NCBI RefSeq assembly: GCF_034190915.1
Contig: NW_026947507.1
Location: forward strand, 35,675,501 to 35,739,500
DNA: 64,000 nt
Source of the DNA: Cavia porcellus
Lineage: Eukaryota > Chordata > Mammalia > Rodentia > Caviidae
Direction: 5' to 3'
Below are positions 11,082-23,671 of the stretch, piece by piece. Both the position numbers and the translations under genes were made by a program. Numbering within the stretch: position 1 is the first letter of the stretch; every line of letters begins with the position of its first letter. The notes below the pieces were generated by a model. The model ran no database searches. It was not told the origin of the DNA and was given only the letters and a program-made list of their open reading frames with translations.

Positions 11082-11552
11082 TGTGGCTGGAGGTACATTT
11101 GTTGAAGGCCAGTCTTCAAGACAAAGCTGAAATCACTACACATACTTGCTTCCCCAGGGATAAATAATAATGATTGATTTTCTGAATAGGCATCAATCAC
11201 CTGGGTGGGGAATCAAGACCTTGACCCATCTCTTACTGGAAAGGTCCTTGTTCTTTCCATGCACGCTTGCTATGTGACTCCTTCCCCATTGGATCAATAT
11301 TACCTAAGCAACTATACTTGTAATCTCATTGGTTGATCATAGTTTTGTCCCATTTTATGTCCACCTCATGATTTCCTGTCCACCTCATGATTTTGCTCTG
11401 TAACACTTCCTTTGAGAATGGGCTCTTGGGCAACCCACTTTCTAGGTCCCCTTCTCTCTCTCTCTCTCAGACAGAAGCCATCTTAAGTAAATATTTCCTA
11501 CAGTTAACTTTTATCATTCCTTAGAATTCATTTTTTGATTTTGGGGAACACA
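11082..11552 (+). mobile_element. Possible solo LTR, unclassified
   Basis: The block starts TGTGGCTGG and contains CCAATGG/GATCA-type promoter-like sequence and a duplicated CTGTCCACCTCATGATTT. It then has a (TC)n run, and the GAAGCCATCTTAAGTAAATA segment leads to GGGGAACACA. This order resembles an endogenous retrovirus LTR, but no clean target duplication or flanking retroviral gene is visible. The family is unknown and the boundaries are approximate. Confidence 0.35.
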
Positions 11553-11882
11553 GACTTGGCATAGGGACATTTAACACATTGGGAGTTACAGTATTTCCTT
11601 TACATCATTTGGAGGTCCTTGTATCATCTCTGTGTCATATTGTCTGTCTTTATCTCTCCAGCAGTGTTTTTTCAAAATACAGCCTTACTGCTTTCTAATT
11701 CCCCGTTCTAAGCAGAAATAGGAGGGAAGCCAATGGACAAGAAGTGCCCCTTCAAATGAGGATAGATAAGATCAGAGAGAAGTTTAATGATATTCCTCAG
11801 GCCTTCAGGAATCTCAAAATGCTATCGCCGTGGTGCCCTGTAATTTACACCATAACATGTCAACAAGATATACAGGGAATTT

Positions 11883-12017
11883 TGTGTTTTTGAGACAGGG
11901 TCTTGCTTTGAAGTTCAGGCTGGCTTTGAACTATGTTGGCCTCAAACTTACAGTGATTCTCCTGCCTCGGCCTCCAGGATGCTGGGGTCATAGGGATGTG
12001 CCACCATACTCAGTTGT
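11883..12017 (-). repeat. B1 SINE (antisense)
   Basis: TTTTTGAGACAGGGTCTTGC through GCCACCATACTCAGTT. Confidence 0.8.
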
Positions 12018-13167
12018 AAAGGAAACTTTTAATTGACACTTTCATGTCCTTAGATACAGAAGTGAATTAAAACTCCTTCTGGTTATTGCTATCTCCTCAT
12101 AGCCGAGTGAGTACCACCCTCAGAGAACTTCCTTCATGATGCAAATTTATTACTTAGTACAATTTCAAATTAATGCATTTTAAGAATGTTCTTAAATAAA
12201 ACACTCACAATTTCAGGCTTCTGTAATGTGTGGTTTTATTTACATGTAAAAAATCTTTAGCATAAGAATTTGACCATAGCAGTATTGGCTTCTTGGTGAC
12301 AGTTGTCATTTCCCTTCTCTCTTGTCCCCAGTTTCTAAGAGTTAAGTAGTTACAGTTTCTTTTAAGAAAATAAAGCCAATGTAAAAAAACAAAAACAAAA
12401 CTCTGCTGTATAAGTAGTTAAGTAATATTGTATTGGGTAGTAAAATTGTGACTTGATTCTGTCTCATCTGGCTAGAGATGTCTACATTTATTCACCGCTC
12501 GAAAGCTTCTTCAGAGGTGATACCACACCCCAGTTATTTTTGGTTCTGTTATTTCCTGTTAACTTTAAAGTCTGCTTAATTGTTTTGCTTGAGCAAATGT
12601 TGGAGAAGAGTGGGTGGGTGGGAGTGATTTGTATTTTAAGTGCCCTCTAAACACAGCTTTCTGAAACTGAAAGACTAAACTAGTAGTCAGAAAACCTCGC
12701 TTTACTTCTGCTTCAGGTCCTTGTTGGTAACTTTGCCTCGTTTTTTTTTTTTGTTTTTAACCTTGTGTTTTTACCTAAACTTGCTTTTCATTTAATCTCA
12801 TTGTAATAAGATGACCTGGAAAGCTTAGGATAAGGTAGTACAGTATTAGAGAACATGGTAGTAGTTTGACAGTAGTCTCTTTCTACATATATAGTGTTAG
12901 TAGAGAAATAATTAGCATTGGAAAAATGTGCGAATTAGAAAGTATATGAAACTGTAAGTTGGAAGGCCTTCCTAATAAGGAAAATATCTGTTTGGCAACA
13001 TAAAGGTTATCAGAGTGGATGGAATTCATCAGTAATAGTCTGACTACTTCTATAGTGGAAAGTGTTTATGTTTAAAAAGTCTTATTCATTAAATGTTTAT
13101 TGGGTACAATCTGCATGTACCTTAAAGTGTTCTTTTGTTCCTTTTTTGCTGGAAGAGTAATATTCCT

Positions 13168-13310
13168 GCTTCATATGGTAGTGCATAATTTCAGCATTTT
13201 GGAGGCTGAGGCAGGAAAATTGCCATAAATTCAAGGCCTGCTTGGGATACCTAGTGAGTTCAAGCCAGCCTGAACTGCATCATGAAACCCTGTCTAAAAA
13301 AAAAAAAAAG
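13168..13310 (+). repeat. B1 SINE
   Basis: Sense B1 with both duplication halves (CAAGGCCTGCTTGGGATACC, then CAAGCCAGCCTGAACTGC) and an A13 tail. Confidence 0.8.
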
Positions 13311-13563
13311 GAGAAGAGGGAGAAAACAATGACTTCATATTCCTGCCTTCTAGAAAAAAACCTGCTTTTAATACTTTTCTGCATTTCCATCTGCTGGTGT
13401 ATTTTGAATTAAAAGGAAAATGGGTTATGCCTTAGAAGCTTTTGTTTTGAAACTATTTCATATTATTTTAGTATAAATTTTATAACTTTACCTAAATATT
13501 TCCATGATGGTTTCAACCATGATGGTTTCATGAAGGTTTAAAAATATTTACACTAATATTTTA

Positions 13564-13565
13564 GT

Positions 13566-13602
<37 letters not shown>

Positions 13603-13612
13603 ACACACACAC
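13564..13612. repeat. (TA)n/(CA)n compound microsatellite
   Basis: Alternating TATA/TGTA passes into CACACA at about 13596-13612. It lies just before an antisense B1. Confidence 0.85.
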
Positions 13613-13639
13613 ACTTTTTTTGTTTTCACACACACATGA

Positions 13640-13803
13640 TTTTTTTTGTTTCTGTTTGTGTCTTTTTGAGACAGGGTCTCATTATGCAGTGCAGGCTGGC
13701 CTTGAGTTTATTATGTAGCCCAGGCTGATTTCAAACTTGCAGTGATTCTCCTGCCTCCGCCTCCCGAGTGCTGGGATTACAGGCATGTGCCAGCACACCT
13801 GGC
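13640..13803 (-). repeat. B1 SINE (antisense), well preserved
   Basis: TTTTTGAGACAGGGTCTCAT, both CAGGCTG(G/A) duplication halves, and a GTGCTGGGATTACAGGCATG end make this one of the less diverged B1 copies here. Confidence 0.9.
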
Positions 13804-13924
13804 CCCCCCCCCAAAAAAAAAAATTTGTAAATACAAATTTTCAGTGTGAATAAGTCTAATAGTGTATGTGGTTGAATGCTTCATTTATAATTGTAAATAA
13901 TATGCTCTAAAACTTTTGAAACTT

Positions 13925-13985
13925 CGGATTTGTTTTTCAGTACTGGAGATTGAACCTAGTAACTTTGCACTTATCTATACCCCCA

Positions 13986-14030
<45 letters not shown>

Positions 14031-14265
14031 TATTTGTTTGAGACAAGGTCTTGCTGAATCACCAGTTGCCACGCTGATTCTCCTGCCTCTGCCTTGGGTA
14101 GCTGGGATTAAGGCATGTGCCAGTGTGCCTGGCTTAAAATTTTTTTTTTTGGTTTAAAATTTTGATGTTAAAATTTTACATTTTGAAACTGAACTCTCAG
14201 CAGTCCTCCTGCCTTAGCCTCCCAAGTGTTAGGATAATAGGCAAGTGATACCATGCCTAGCACTA
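13925..14265 (-). repeat. SINE fragments around a (TG)n run
   Basis: A partial antisense ID-like body (13925-13985) leads into a (TG)n microsatellite at 13988-14032. An antisense B1 monomer (to about 14135) and a further B1 fragment (14190-14265) follow. Confidence 0.7.
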
Positions 14266-14760
14266 GGCTTATAAACTTGATGCAAAATTATAGAAAATGC
14301 GAACATCACACAAATAAGGAAAGTGAGATGGGCATGTACTTTATTAAATAGATTGTGGTTGAGGGATAAACATAAACATAAAAGTGGTTGAGGAATAAGC
14401 ACTAAATAGAAGAGAAAGAGATTTTTCATGTTTCCATCCCTGTTGTCATACCGCTTACCTACCTACCTAGTCACTGGCTCAGATGACAAGCTCAGCCTCT
14501 TCTCCCTTCACTGCACATCCATTTTTGCCACAGTTAAGTGCTGTGGGCCTCAGGTTTTTACATAACTTTCTCATTGTGTGATTGGCCAGCATTTATGCTA
14601 TTGCAGTAGTCTCTGTCTTGCTAGCATTGTTCACTCTCCATGCTGCCCTCAGGAACTGCAGATCATGTAAAGCATCTTAGCATCTTTCTTGTGCTTGAAA
14701 TCTCACATGAGCACTTCCTGCTATGGGGACAGACTCTTAACTCAATTGATGCTAAACTTC

Positions 14761-14872
14761 TGTCTCTCTCTCTCTCTCTTTTTTTTTTTTTTTGTACTAG
14801 GAATCAATACTTAAGACCTTGCACTTGCCAGGTAGGCACTTGTACTACTGAGCGACATCCCAGGCCCAAACC
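14761..14872 (-). repeat. (TC)n run and ID-like SINE (antisense)
   Basis: A CT microsatellite at 14761-14779 continues into a poly-T tail. An ID-like body follows: TTGCACTTGCCAGGTAGGCA, then CATCCCAGGCCC. Confidence 0.85.
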
Positions 14873-15054
14873 ACCCTAACTTTGTATTCCGCTTCCTCCT
14901 CTGTATTTCACACCCCCATGGCTTGTTGTCCCGAGAATGGTTTTCATCTGTAAATGGGCTCTTTGCATAACTTCTATGGAGAATCTTGTCCCGTAGCTTG
15001 CCATACCCCTATTTATCTTTCTAGATTTCATAAAGGACTTATGAGAAGCTTCTT

Positions 15055-15285
15055 TTCCCTAGAATGTGGGCTTTGAAGTCAGGCAAACCTGTATATAAAT
15101 TCTTTCAGTAGCTACATGACCATGAACACAAGAATTAACTTTGTTACCTTAGCTTACCTATCTGGAAGAGGGATAATAAAACCTAGCTTACAGGGTAAGT
15201 GTAAGGATTAAATAAGTTCCACAAAGCACAGTGTAGGTACATAGTGAGTTCCTTCATACATGTTAGCTGCTGTTATTACACCATC
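15055..15285 (+). repeat. MIR SINE
   Basis: Ancient mammalian MIR core order: GGGCTTTGAAGTCAGGCAAA, AGCTACATGACCATGAAC, GGATAATAAAACCTAGCTTA, AGGATTAAATAAG. It is strongly diverged, as expected for its age. Confidence 0.75.
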
Positions 15286-15389
15286 GTTATTACACATTGA
15301 TTGCATCCTGTGAGCTTTTGTAAACAATCTCATTGCTTTCCAAGCCTCCTGCCCTCTTCTTCATTGCCTTACAAACATTTAAAAGTGAT

Positions 15390-15475
15390 TTCAGGCTGGG
15401 AATGTAGCTCAGTAATTGAATGCTTGCCTACAGAAATGAATGAATGAATGAGTGAATGAGTGAATGAGTGTAGTT
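15390..15475 (+). repeat. ID-like fragment and (GAAT/GAGT)n
   Basis: GGGAATGTAGCTCAGTAATT is followed by a tetranucleotide run of GAAT/GAGT at 15435-15469. Confidence 0.65.
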
Positions 15476-15597
15476 TTTAGATCCTTTATTCATACGGAGC
15501 TATTCTATTCAAGGGCAAAGACTGTGCATCCTTAATGCTGAATATGGTGTCTAGCACATTTCTAGGTGCTTAGTAACTAAGTAAATGCAGTTATAAG

Positions 15598-15783
15598 AAG
15601 GAAAGAGCATAGGCTCTGCTAATTACTGGCTGTGTGACCTTATTTATTTATTTTCCTTGCCACAAGTTTAAAATGGGAGATAGAACCTACCTCAGAATTT
15701 AAAGATTACATTTCACAGTGTATGTGAAATGCTTAGCACAGCACCCATAGTGAGTGCTTAATAAATGTTAGATATTCTTTATT
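15598..15783 (+). repeat. MIR SINE
   Basis: AGAGCATAGGCTCTGCTAAT, TTACTGGCTGTGTGACCTTA and GTGAGTGCTTAATAAATGTT are MIR landmarks in order. This is a second independent MIR 300 bp from the first. Confidence 0.8.
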
Positions 15784-15797
15784 CAGTAAGTGTATCT

Positions 15798-15892
15798 TGG
15801 GCCGGGACTATAGCTCAGTGTTAGAGCACTTGACTAGCATGCTTGAGACACTGGATTGATATCTTACACGCATACACACATACACATGCCTC
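15798..15892 (+). repeat. ID-like SINE
   Basis: GCCGGGACTATAGCTCAGTG, TAGAGCACTTGACTAGCATG, then a CA-rich tail. Confidence 0.65.
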
Positions 15893-16445
15893 TACTTAAT
15901 CTTGAATCTTAGTATAATTTGACAGCAGCTCTGTTTTACTTAAACTGGCATATGTGAAATTAAGACTTTTAATGTCTTAGTTTTGTCCTTAGCTTTTGAA
16001 AGGGTTTAAACCTAAAGAGCAAAAAAAAAAAGGAAAAAGTTTTGTAGTATAGATAGAATTTTGGAAATTGTGTATTTATAAACATATATTTGATAAGTTC
16101 TTACTACATGCGACACATTTCTGTTTCTATGTTGAAGCCCGAATACTACTTGAAATGTGGTCAAACGGTATAGCCTATAATAAGTAGCCTCTCAAAATGT
16201 AGCATAAAATCAGAACTATGGAGCTGTCTATGACTAATACCACTGGAAGAAGAGTAGATAACCAGCTTGGGGACTGTAGCTGCTGTGAAATGTTTGCTCT
16301 CCATTCTATAAATTGATTATCTTTAAGGTTAAAACTTTGACTGTGATCAGAGGCCTAGAGATGAGACTGACTTTGTGTTTTTTTCTCTGTGTGTGCCTGC
16401 ATATTTTTATCCTTGTGACCTTCCGTTGAAATTCAAAAGTAAACT

Positions 16446-16522
16446 AGATTTTTTTTTGTACCAGGGATTGAACGTACAACCTCGTGCTTGCCAGGCATGC
16501 TGAGCTAAATCCTCAACACTGA
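16446..16522 (-). repeat. ID-like SINE (antisense)
   Basis: TTTTTTTTGTACCAGGGATT, CTCGTGCTTGCCAGGCATGC, then TGAGCTAAATCCTCA. Confidence 0.8.
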
Positions 16523-17394
16523 AATAGGTGTTAATAAATAACTGAAATAAAGGTGGAGTTGTACGCATGGAGTCAAGCTGATTATTTTTGACTGTTGTGT
16601 AGTGTTTTAGGAAAAACATTGTTACGTTCAGGGTGGACAGTTTGCCTTGCCATGCCATGCCACTGGTCTGCTGTACATGTAGCTCCCTGCAATCCTAGTG
16701 CTAGTAAAAAACTAAAAAAGCTAAAGTTTACTATAACAAAATCCAGTTTATTTGGGGAAAAAGATGGAAAAGAAAGAGGATAAACAGCTACCATGGGATA
16801 GTAGGGGGCTTTGAGCTGAAAGCCCATAAGTTGTTATCCCTGGCTCCTTTTATTGGAAACTAGTATCTTTCCCTTATCCTATGTGGGCACGTGTTGCAGT
16901 CCCATCTCTTCCTGTGACTGTCTTTGATCCTAATCTAGGCTTTCTGGCCGTTTGGATTCTTCCCGTTTCTTCGAAATGAATAAGTGAAGGGTGAGGGCTT
17001 ATTAGGAAGACAGTTTACTTAAAGGGGGTATGTGTGGGATGTTAAAGTAAGAACATGCGTAATTGTGTAAATGTGGAGTTGTGTGTGTTGCATATTAAGT
17101 AAGACTCCTTAGGTGGCTATCGCTTATCACTCCTGTATTTTGTCAGGCGAGTCAAAGAAGCTGGCTTCCCTGTAAATGTGTTGCCTGGTACCTTTCTCTA
17201 GTTTAGCTGGCTCTTTCCTCTTTTGTCTTTCTAATTACCCTAACTGCAGAGTCTACTTGTGAAGGTACAAAACTACTTTTAGTGGTGCAGGCAAAAACTT
17301 CTTTTAGTAAGTTTCCTTATCAATCTTTATAAAGCTCAATGAGACCTTAAGCCTAGCTTTCCCTACCTGCCAGACCCCCTGCCCATATTACATG

Positions 17395-18065
17395 GTGTCA
17401 CTGGAGAAATTACTATTCCTATGGTGAAAGTTCCACAAAATTAAAAATAGAACTACCGTACGGTTTAGTAGTCTTATTATAGGATGTGTTCAAGGAACTG
17501 AAATCAGTATGTTGAAGGGACATCTGGACTCCCATGTCATTGCAGCATTCTTCACAATAGCCAAGTTATGAAATCAGCAGGGTGTCCAACAGTGGATGAA
17601 TGCATATAAAAAATTACACAGAGGTTATGATTTGGGCTTGAAAAGGGTGGGGGATTCTACCATTTGCAAGAACACAGGTGAATCTGGAGGACAAAATATA
17701 AAGTGAAATAAGCCAGGTACAGGAAGGGAATACTGCCTGCTACCACTTACATGCAAAGTCAAAGTAGACTGATGGTTACCAGGGACTGGGAGTGAGTGGA
17801 GGGAATAGGGAGTTGTTGATGAAAGGGTAGAGTTTCTGACAGGAATAGGTTTTGAGACCCAGTACACAGCAGGGTGAGTGTAATCAATAGAAATGTGTAT
17901 TTCAAAACCAGTAAATTTCAAATGGCTCACCATAAAAAAGGATAAGCAGTAGAGGTGGTGACTGTTAATTAGCTTAAGGTAGCCATTCCACAATATATCC
18001 ATATATCAAAGCATTATATCCTGTAAGTTTATATAATTATGATTGGGCAATCAAAAATTTTTAAA
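17395..18065 (+). mobile_element. Old LINE-1 3' end (sense)
   Basis: CATTCTTCACAATAGCCAAG, CCAACAGTGGATGAATGCAT and AATAAGCCAGGTACAGGAAG, followed by a G-rich tract and CACAATATATCCATATATCA, are the end of ORF2 and 3' UTR of an ancient L1M-type element. Its frame is broken throughout. Confidence 0.8.
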
Positions 18066-18879
18066 AAGCAAACCCCCTCAAACAAAAACCTTAAATCTGA
18101 ACAAGGCACACTAATTTAGTTCTCCTTGTAGTTGAAAATCTGACTTCATTTGTAACACTCCAAATTGCCTAGTTATAAAAAAGCCGTTGGGGAAATGATG
18201 TGTGTTTGTGCCTTCCAGAAAAAAGTGTTAATGTTTATATCACTAATGGTGGTTATTGATTAGTAGAGGACCAGTACTTAGCTCTATGTACTTTGAAATT
18301 GAATTTGATGACCATCAAAAAGCACAGAAGGAATGACTTAAATGAAATGAGTTGTTCCAATAAGCTATAAAAGAATCTGAAGGCACATACGACTTTCATC
18401 ACTAACATTTGATTAATATGACCTCTGCAGCGGTATTAACTGGAAAGGCAGGTGAGTAGATTAGGAAATGAATTGGCAAAAGTAGGGCAGGCTTGCTGGC
18501 TTAAAATAGAAATGAAAGCAGAGTTATTTGTGGCGATCAGAGATAGCTATTTAGGTAAATCCCAGTGTCCCATGAGGGTAAGACCATACAGTAACCTAAA
18601 AATAGTAGTTTATAGGCCAGTGACTTTTCAGGTTATCTTTCACACTTCAAGGATAAGGTGGTCATTACCAGTGTGACCTTTTCTCATTAATGTGGGTCTG
18701 TGTCAGACTTTACTTACATTTACTTCAAAATCCAGTTTATATAGTGAATGTGTATAGTAGCAGCATACTGAGTTAAAGTTGATGGTAAAAAGGCTACAGA
18801 ATTTCTTCAAATTACTGGAGTTTATAAATTTTGTTTTGTTTGGTTTGGTTTTGGTTTTAGTTTTTTGTTGTTGTTTTTT

Positions 18880-18962
18880 GTTTTTTTGGTACCAGGGATT
18901 GAATTCATGACCTGGCACTTGCTAGGCAGACGCTTATGTCACTGAGCTAAATCCCTGGCCCT
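18880..18962 (-). repeat. ID-like SINE (antisense)
   Basis: TTTGGTACCAGGGATTGAAT, then AGACGCTTATGTCACTGAGC, ending CCTGGCCC. The T/G-rich tail runs back to about 18830. Confidence 0.85.
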
Positions 18963-19087
18963 GAAACTTGGTTTTCAAAATTTATTTAATTATAAATTCA
19001 GGAACGTTACAAAGGAAGTCCTAAAAACTCTTCTCCCAAGTTCCTCTTTGCCACAACACTTGCCTCGTACAGGTACATAGTACTATT

Positions 19088-19440
19088 CCAAAGCCAAGAA
19101 AAAAACTTTTTCTGCAGTGCTAGGGTTTGAACCGAGGACCTTTGTACTGATCTGCAAGCCCAGCCCTTTTTATTTATTTATTTGTTTATTTTTTAATTTT
19201 GAGACAGGGTCTTGCTAAATTGCTAATTGCCCAGGCTGTGCTTGAACTTGTGATTTTCCTGTCTCAGCTTTCCAGAGGGCTAGGATTGTAGGCATATGGT
19301 ACCACACCTGGCTTCAAATCAAGAAATTGACCCTGGCATGATCCAGTTTTTGTTTTTGGTGGGTACCGGCAATTGAACTCAGGGCCTTGAGCATGGGCAG
19401 GGGGAGAAGATGCTCCATAGTGTCATCTTTGCCCCTTTAT
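19088..19440 (-). repeat. Antisense SINE cluster: ID-like, B1, ID-like
   Basis: An ID-like fragment (19110-19165) is followed by a monomeric B1 (about 19190-19315, GAGACAGGGTCTTGCTAAAT). A partial ID-like body comes after it (GGTACCGGCAATTGAACTCA). Confidence 0.7.
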
Positions 19441-20297
19441 AGCCACACTAATCCTCTTCCTAACCAGAAACTTAATTTTATAGTTTCAGTTTTATAATTT
19501 GGATATTGTTCTAATCATGTGCATACCTGGTTTGATTTTGGCTTCTGAGTTGGGAGCATTGTAAAATAATCTTTATTGAACTCCAGCTGACATGATAAAA
19601 AAGCTAGGTTTGGGGCCCTTAACAGCCTTTGAGGATGAACAGGCTTTGGATGATTTTTCTCAGTCATGATTACCAACAGGAGTCACCCAGGAAATTCATA
19701 AAAACCAGGAAGAATAAAAGAGTGCCTTGGCCCAATTCCAGAGAAGTCTTGAAGATTCATTGAATATAAAAATGTACTTTTTATATAAAATATAAAAGGA
19801 CACACAGCATGGAACCATTTATATAATAGTGTCATTTATATAAAAATACAAAATAGTATTTATAATAAAACCATACACACATGGAAAGGATACATGACTA
19901 AAGTTCTAGTGTATAACAATTAATTGCTTTACATTTGTAGTTATACTGTATCTTGTTTTATGTGAACTGTCTTGTTAACTAGAAGGTAAGGTTCTTCAAG
20001 GTAGCCACCGTGTATTAAACTTACACATTACCTACACAGTGGCAGCATGCAGTGGATAGTATAAATATTTACTGAACTACAATATAGTGTTTCCCTCATA
20101 TTTTTCCCTAGCATTTTTGAAATTGAATCGAAGAACTCTTTCCGCTCTTTGTTTTCTGAAGATTCCAGAACTTCACTTTTAACACTGTTTCTCAGGATTC
20201 TAGGAAGACTTAACTGTAGGAAGTTAGGTCTGTTCAGATATTGAATGTGTTTTCAGTTAGCACTGAGAAATCTTTCAGCCTTTAAGAGGATAACACT

Positions 20298-20440
20298 GAG
20301 CTGGGAATGGTGGCACATGCTTATAATCCCAGCACTCAGAAGTGAGGTGAGGATCACCATGAATTCAAGGCCAGCTTGGGATACATAGTGAGTTCAAGGC
20401 CAACCTGAGCTACATAGTGAGATCTCTCAAAGAAAAAGAT
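20298..20440 (+). repeat. B1 SINE
   Basis: GAGCTGGGAATGGTGGCACA through TACATAGTGAGATCTCTC, with both halves of the internal duplication. Confidence 0.85.
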
Positions 20441-20554
20441 CATACTAGATGAATGGACTAGAGTTGTACAGCTCTGCACAGGTGCTGGAGGCAAAGCTAA
20501 AAGCTTTGAGTTTTATACAGAGGACAGAAGCAGCTGGAAGAGAAAAGGGGGTTA

Positions 20555-20643
20555 ATTTTTTTTCTTTTGGTACCGGGGATCAAATTCATGACCTAGCACT
20601 TGCCAGGCAGGCACTTATGCCACTGAGTTAAATCCCTGGCTCA
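20555..20643 (-). repeat. ID-like SINE (antisense)
   Basis: TTTTGGTACCGGGGATCAAA, CACTTGCCAGGCAGGCACTT, ending CCCTGGCTC. Confidence 0.85.
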
Positions 20644-21277
20644 AAAGGTGGGTTAATTATGGTCAGTGGATTTCTTCTAAGTTTGCTGCTATTAAATCAA
20701 ATTAAGGAAGTCAACAATTTTAGTCTTTAGTATGGGACCCAAGAATAAAGTGTTTCATTGTTAAAAGGAAGGGTGTAATTTTAACTTGTGGCATTATATG
20801 TTTCATATATTGAAGTTGACACCAGAAAGGTAAATTTAGTAATTTATTTTATTTCGCTCCATTCTATTTTAAAATAGATCTATAGATCTTACAAGTTTCT
20901 TATTAGTCCTTAGTGCAGTCCAGCAGATGTGAATGTGTTATAAATTATTGGCAACAAATATTCAAAATCCTGAATGATTTTGTGTGTGTAAGAATTAGAA
21001 TGGATTCAGGATTACTGTTAACAACCACTTCACTGTTCTCTTGGGGCATGTGTGTGTTTAGGAGGGAGTTTTATAGGTGGTCTATCTAAAAATGTTTAAA
21101 ATATTTTTGTTTCCTGCACAGTGTGTTTTTCATATGAATGTTACTTGTGTGTTATGCCTATGTAGTTGTTGTTTAGACTTAAATTTTAATTATCTTTCAG
21201 AATGATTATTTTCATTGTAGCCCATGCCATATGTGTTTTTTATGTGATTTATGTGTTTTTTAAAAGTGAGAGATTAT

Positions 21278-21362
21278 CGTGGGGATTTAGCTCAGTGGCA
21301 TAAGTGCTTGCCTTGCAAGTGTGAGGTCATGAGTTTGATCCCCAGTACCAAAAAAAAAAAAG
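21278..21362 (+). repeat. ID-like SINE
   Basis: GTGGGGATTTAGCTCAGTGG, GTGCTTGCCTTGCAAGTGTG, CCCCAGTACC, then an A11 tail. Confidence 0.9.
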
Positions 21363-21654
21363 AGATAGAGAGATTATTTAATGATATTCTCTGAATATTC
21401 CTGTCTCTAACAGCCCTTCTCCGCACCCCGTATATTGAAATCCTAACCTCCATGGTTAGGTATCAGAAGGTGGGGTCTTGAGGATGTGGAATATTCTAAA
21501 AGAAAATATAAACTTCCAAAAGAAAATACTATGGAGCAAAAATACTGAGGTAGAGAAACTTTCTCTAGGTCACAAAAAGCATGCACTTCAAGCACTGGTA
21601 GTAGACATCATCAAATTAAAACCTTTTTCTGCTAGACATGTTTCATTAAATGAA

Positions 21655-21805
21655 AAGGTGCCAGGGATGGTGGTGCATGCCTGCAATCCCAGCACTAAGG
21701 AGGCTGAAGCAGGAGAATTGCTAAGAGTTCGAGGCCAGCTACGTAGTGAATTCCAAGCCAGTATGAACTACATAGGTGAGACCCTGTCTTAAAAAGAATG
21801 AAAAA
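21655..21805 (+). repeat. B1 SINE
   Basis: CCAGGGATGGTGGTGCATGC through GAGACCCTGTCTTAAAAAG. Confidence 0.85.
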
Positions 21806-21829
21806 CCAAGCCACAGACATCCTACATAT

Positions 21830-22960
21830 GTCTTACATAGGTCTGATATTCATCAAATGTAAGGAATTAATAATGCACGAATCAGTAGATTATGAGCAGA
21901 ATTAAAAAACAGGCAAAAAGTTTTTGACAAGTCAAAAGTAAAGATACGCAAAAGGCCAGTACCATATAAGAAATGTTCAGCATCATTAGCAGTTGGGCAA
22001 ATGCAAATTTTAAAATTTTTAAAAATTTTATTGATACATTGTAGATCTATACATAATAATATTCATCATAGGACATTTGTACCTGTATGTGACATATCTT
22101 GCTGTTTTTTTCCCAATCCCTTCCCTTCCCTTCAACCTCTGTCCCTCTCCTTATTTACAAAAGCTTTGTTTCCATGTTTTCCTTCTGTTTTTTTCTTGTC
22201 CCTTCTTTTGTCCTCCCCACTTCCCTTTCTTACTTGGGAAATGCAAATTAAAACCACAAGGAAATACCATTCTATACCAATTAGAATGACTAAAATTTAA
22301 AGATAATTACTAAGGTTTGGTAAGCATGTATACATGATTAAAACTATATATACTGCTAGCGGCAAGATTGTATAATGACTGTAAAATTATTTGGCAATTT
22401 CATAATACTGTATGTTATTTACCTCCCATACTACCCTGTTTTTGTTTGTTTGTTTGTTTTGAAATGGGGGTCTAGCTATATTGCTCAGGCTGGTCTTGAA
22501 CTCATAGTTTACCGTCCACTAGCTGGGATTACAGGTATGTACTATAACACCCCACCTCATCCTGGCATTCTACTCCTAGGTATTTACCCAAGAGAAGTGA
22601 AGACATGAGATTTGTATACAGATATTTATAGTTAATTACATAGCCCAAACCAGAAATACCCAGCAGGCTAATGGATAATCATAATATGACATATTCTCAC
22701 AGTGGAATAAAAAGCAATAAAAAGATAGTGTCAGGTGTGTCAGTGCACAACATAATTCCAACTACTTCTTGGGAGATTAGGCAGAAGGATCACAAGCTTG
22801 AGGCCAGACAGAATGGATGAATCACAAAATCATTATGCTTAGGGAAAAGAGCCAGACCCAAAAATTTATATTCCAGATAGTTCCATTGTTATTAAACTTT
22901 TAGAAAATACAAATTAATCAGTAGTGACAGAAAACAATCAATGCTGGGGACAGAGGGAGA
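21830..22960 (+). mobile_element. Old LINE-1 ORF2 end (sense), split by three insertions
   Basis: AGCATCATTAGCAGTTGGGC and AATTAAAACCACAAGGAAAT flank one insertion. CATTCTACTCCTAGGTATTT and TATTCTCACAGTGGAATAAA continue the L1 after a B1. Insertions: a minus-strand L1 3'-end piece (22010-22238), an antisense B1 (22440-22562) and a sense B1-like piece (22727-22812). The frame is destroyed. Confidence 0.8.
22010..22238 (-). mobile_element. Young truncated LINE-1 3' UTR with target duplication
   Basis: AAATGCAAATT lies at both 21999-22009 and 22239-22249, bracketing a segment that on the minus strand is a purine-rich 3' UTR ending AATAAAATTTTTAAAAATTT. The flanking L1 is continuous when the insert and one repeat copy are removed, so this is a 5'-truncated retrotransposition into an older L1. 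Confidence 0.85.
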
Positions 22961-23671
22961 TGGATTTGGTGGGGATGATGAAAATGTTTTGTATCTTGAT
23001 TGTGGTTGTGGTTGACAAATGTATATGTGTGTCAAAATTTATCGAATTGAAAATGTTAGTCCTTAAATAAACCTTAAAGCCTGCTTTAAAAAAATAGTTT
23101 TGGAGGCTGTACTGTAAAGTTAGTACAGGATTTCATGAAGATGATTTACCTTGGCCAAAAAGTTGTTGTAGGTTGACAGGCTACTGCAAAATTGAATCAA
23201 AAGCCTGAAAGAAAAAAATAAATGAGCTAGATATCAGTAGATTGCTTTTAGAAGGATAAAATTTGCTTTGAAATATTGGCTGGGGTGACATGCCTCCTTT
23301 TAAGAGGTATGCTTTAGGGAAAAAACGTTTGTAGTATAGATGACAAGAGATTACTACCATCTTTGATATGCAGCTGTGTTTGTAGTTATCAAAAACTGCA
23401 ACTTATTCAGAAGCATGAAAACTGAGGGAGGGATTTATAGGTAATTTATAGATTGATTGAGTCAAATGGCCAATAAACACATGAGCTCATAGATGCATGA
23501 ACAGAAGTTTGTTGCCACATTATTCTTAGTACCAAAAAAAGAACCATCACATTGTTTAATAGCAGCAGTTAGATAAATTATCCTGTCTCTATGATGCAGA
23601 CTCTGAGAATTATAGGAGGATATTTGGTGGCTTGAGAAAATTTTAGTAGTTTACTACTAAATTAAGAATAA

